This document shows, piece after piece, positions 5,092-5,849 of a stretch of DNA of 5,849 nt. Each line of letters starts with the position of its first letter. Positions within the stretch are counted from its first letter, which is position 1. The notes under the pieces were generated by a model. That model ran no database searches and was not told the origin of the DNA. It saw nothing but the letters and a program-made list of their open reading frames with translations. The stretch covers positions 1 to 5,849 of the forward strand of contig JASHPP010000775.1 of NCBI GenBank assembly GCA_030038035.1. Reading direction: 5' to 3'. Source of the DNA: Trebonia sp. Its GTDB lineage: Bacteria > Actinomycetota > Actinomycetes > Streptosporangiales > Streptosporangiaceae. A program made the position numbers and the translations under genes.

Positions 5092-5849
5092 GTGCCCATC
5101 GCGACCCCAGAGATCTACGCGCACATGCTGGACCGGGCCAAGCAGCAGGGCTTTGCCTACCCGGCCATCAACGTGACGTCGTCCCAGACGCTGAACGCCG
5201 CACTGCGCGGCTTCGCCGACGCCGAAAGCGACGGGATCGTCCAGATCTCGACCGGCGGCGCCGAGTACCTGTCCGGTGCCAGTGTCAAGGACATGGTGAC
5301 CGGCGCGGTGGCGCTGGCCGAGTTCGCCGGCGTGGTCGCCGCCAAGTACCCGGTGCACGTGGCGCTGCACACCGACCACTGCCCGAGGGACAAGCTCGAC
5401 GGCTACATGCGCCCGCTGATCGAGCTGTCGGCGGAGCGGGTCGCCCACGGCAAGGAGCCGCTGTTCCAGTCGCACATGTGGGACGGCTCGGCCGTGCCGC
5501 TGGCCGAGAACCTCGACATCGCCAGGGACCTGCTCGACAGGTGCGCCAAGGCGCGGATCGTCATGGAGCTCGAGATCGGGGTCGTCGGCGGCGAGGAGGA
5601 CGGCATCGTCGGCGCGATCAACGAGAAGCTCTACAGCACGCCGGAGGACGCGCTGGCGACGGCGGAGGCGCTCGGGCTCGGCGAGCGCGGCCGCTACATC
5701 CTCGCCGCGACCTTCGGCAACGTGCACGGCGTCTACAAGCCCGGCCACGTCAAGCTGCGGCCGGGGGTGCTCAAGGAGATCCAGGACGCCGTCGGCGCCA
5801 AGTACGGCAAGGACAAGCCGTTCGACCTGGTCTTCCATGGCGGTTCCGG
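5092..5849 (+). CDS. fbaA: Fructose-bisphosphate aldolase, class II (3' end outside window)
   Basis: The visible 252 codons cover roughly three quarters of a family of about 340 residues; the frame is open at the right edge. The zinc-dependent enzyme interconverts fructose 1,6-bisphosphate with dihydroxyacetone phosphate and glyceraldehyde 3-phosphate in glycolysis and gluconeogenesis. Visible active-site elements are HTDHCPRDKL (93-102) with catalytic Asp95 and zinc ligand His96, MELEIGVVGGEEDG (158-171) with a zinc-ligand Glu (probably Glu161) and the mobile-loop Glu168/169, GNVHGVYKPG (209-218) with zinc ligand His212, and FHGGS at the edge with zinc ligand His249. Spacings agree with the E. 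coli class II enzyme. Start GTG 5092 follows AGGGAG (5079-5084) with a 7-nt spacer. A TANNNT hexamer, TAGAGT at 5043-5048, is a weak -10 candidate with no convincing -35. Confidence 0.95.
   Translation, partial: MPIATPEIYAHMLDRAKQQGFAYPAINVTSSQTLNAALRGFADAESDGIVQISTGGAEYLSGASVKDMVTGAVALAEFAGVVAAKYPVHVALHTDHCPRDKLDGYMRPLIELSAERVAHGKEPLFQSHMWDGSAVPLAENLDIARDLLDRCAKARIVMELEIGVVGGEEDGIVGAINEKLYSTPEDALATAEALGLGERGRYILAATFGNVHGVYKPGHVKLRPGVLKEIQDAVGAKYGKDKPFDLVFHGGS

Noticed and set aside
4933..5838. Upstream extension of the DedA frame giving a 513-residue protein
   Set aside because: The added part is antisense to the aldolase gene and has no membrane or DedA features. A strong Shine-Dalgarno selects ATG 4932.

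Overview
The window comes from a high-GC actinobacterium. Third codon positions are strongly G/C-biased, GTG starts are common, and the PyrE, NYN and class II aldolase proteins look actinobacterial. A Streptomyces- or Streptosporangiales-like host is plausible, but the sequence alone does not fix the genus. There are five confident protein genes, two of them cut by the window edges. I see no rRNA, tRNA, CRISPR array, transposase or integrase.

Layout. Positions 1-1488 (minus) hold a NYN/PIN-like ribonuclease-domain protein with a long Pro/Ala-rich repetitive tail that runs off the left edge. The 170-bp divergent gap 1489-1658 holds a near-perfect hairpin followed by a T-rich run, a possible 27-codon leader ORF whose stop overlaps the next start, and a -10-like hexamer 8 nt before that start. 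Positions 1659-2192 (plus) are pyrE, orotate phosphoribosyltransferase. A 49-bp convergent gap contains a GC-only octamer repeat. Positions 2242-4149 (minus) encode a secreted modular protein: signal peptide, Ala-rich repeat, IPT/TIG domain, three bulb-type mannose-lectin modules with nine intact sugar-binding motifs, and a C-terminal CHAP cysteine hydrolase. Positions 4297-4932 (minus) encode a DedA-family membrane protein. The 159-bp divergent gap 4933-5091 contains a 16-bp tandem direct repeat. From 5092 to the right edge (plus) is class II fructose-bisphosphate aldolase, missing its C-terminus.

How the genes relate. PyrE (pyrimidine synthesis), the aldolase (glycolysis), the DedA protein (envelope and lipid homeostasis) and the NYN protein (probably RNA metabolism) are core-type genes with no obvious common pathway. 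The secreted lectin-hydrolase is the accessory-looking member: a wall-cleaving catalytic domain attached to a multivalent carbohydrate-binding array. Its lectin modules were built by recent internal duplication and shuffling, visible as long, almost identical DNA blocks that differ only silently. It is the most interesting object in the window.

Several very long open frames lie antisense to the real genes, as expected in GC-rich actinobacterial DNA. They are listed as rejected.
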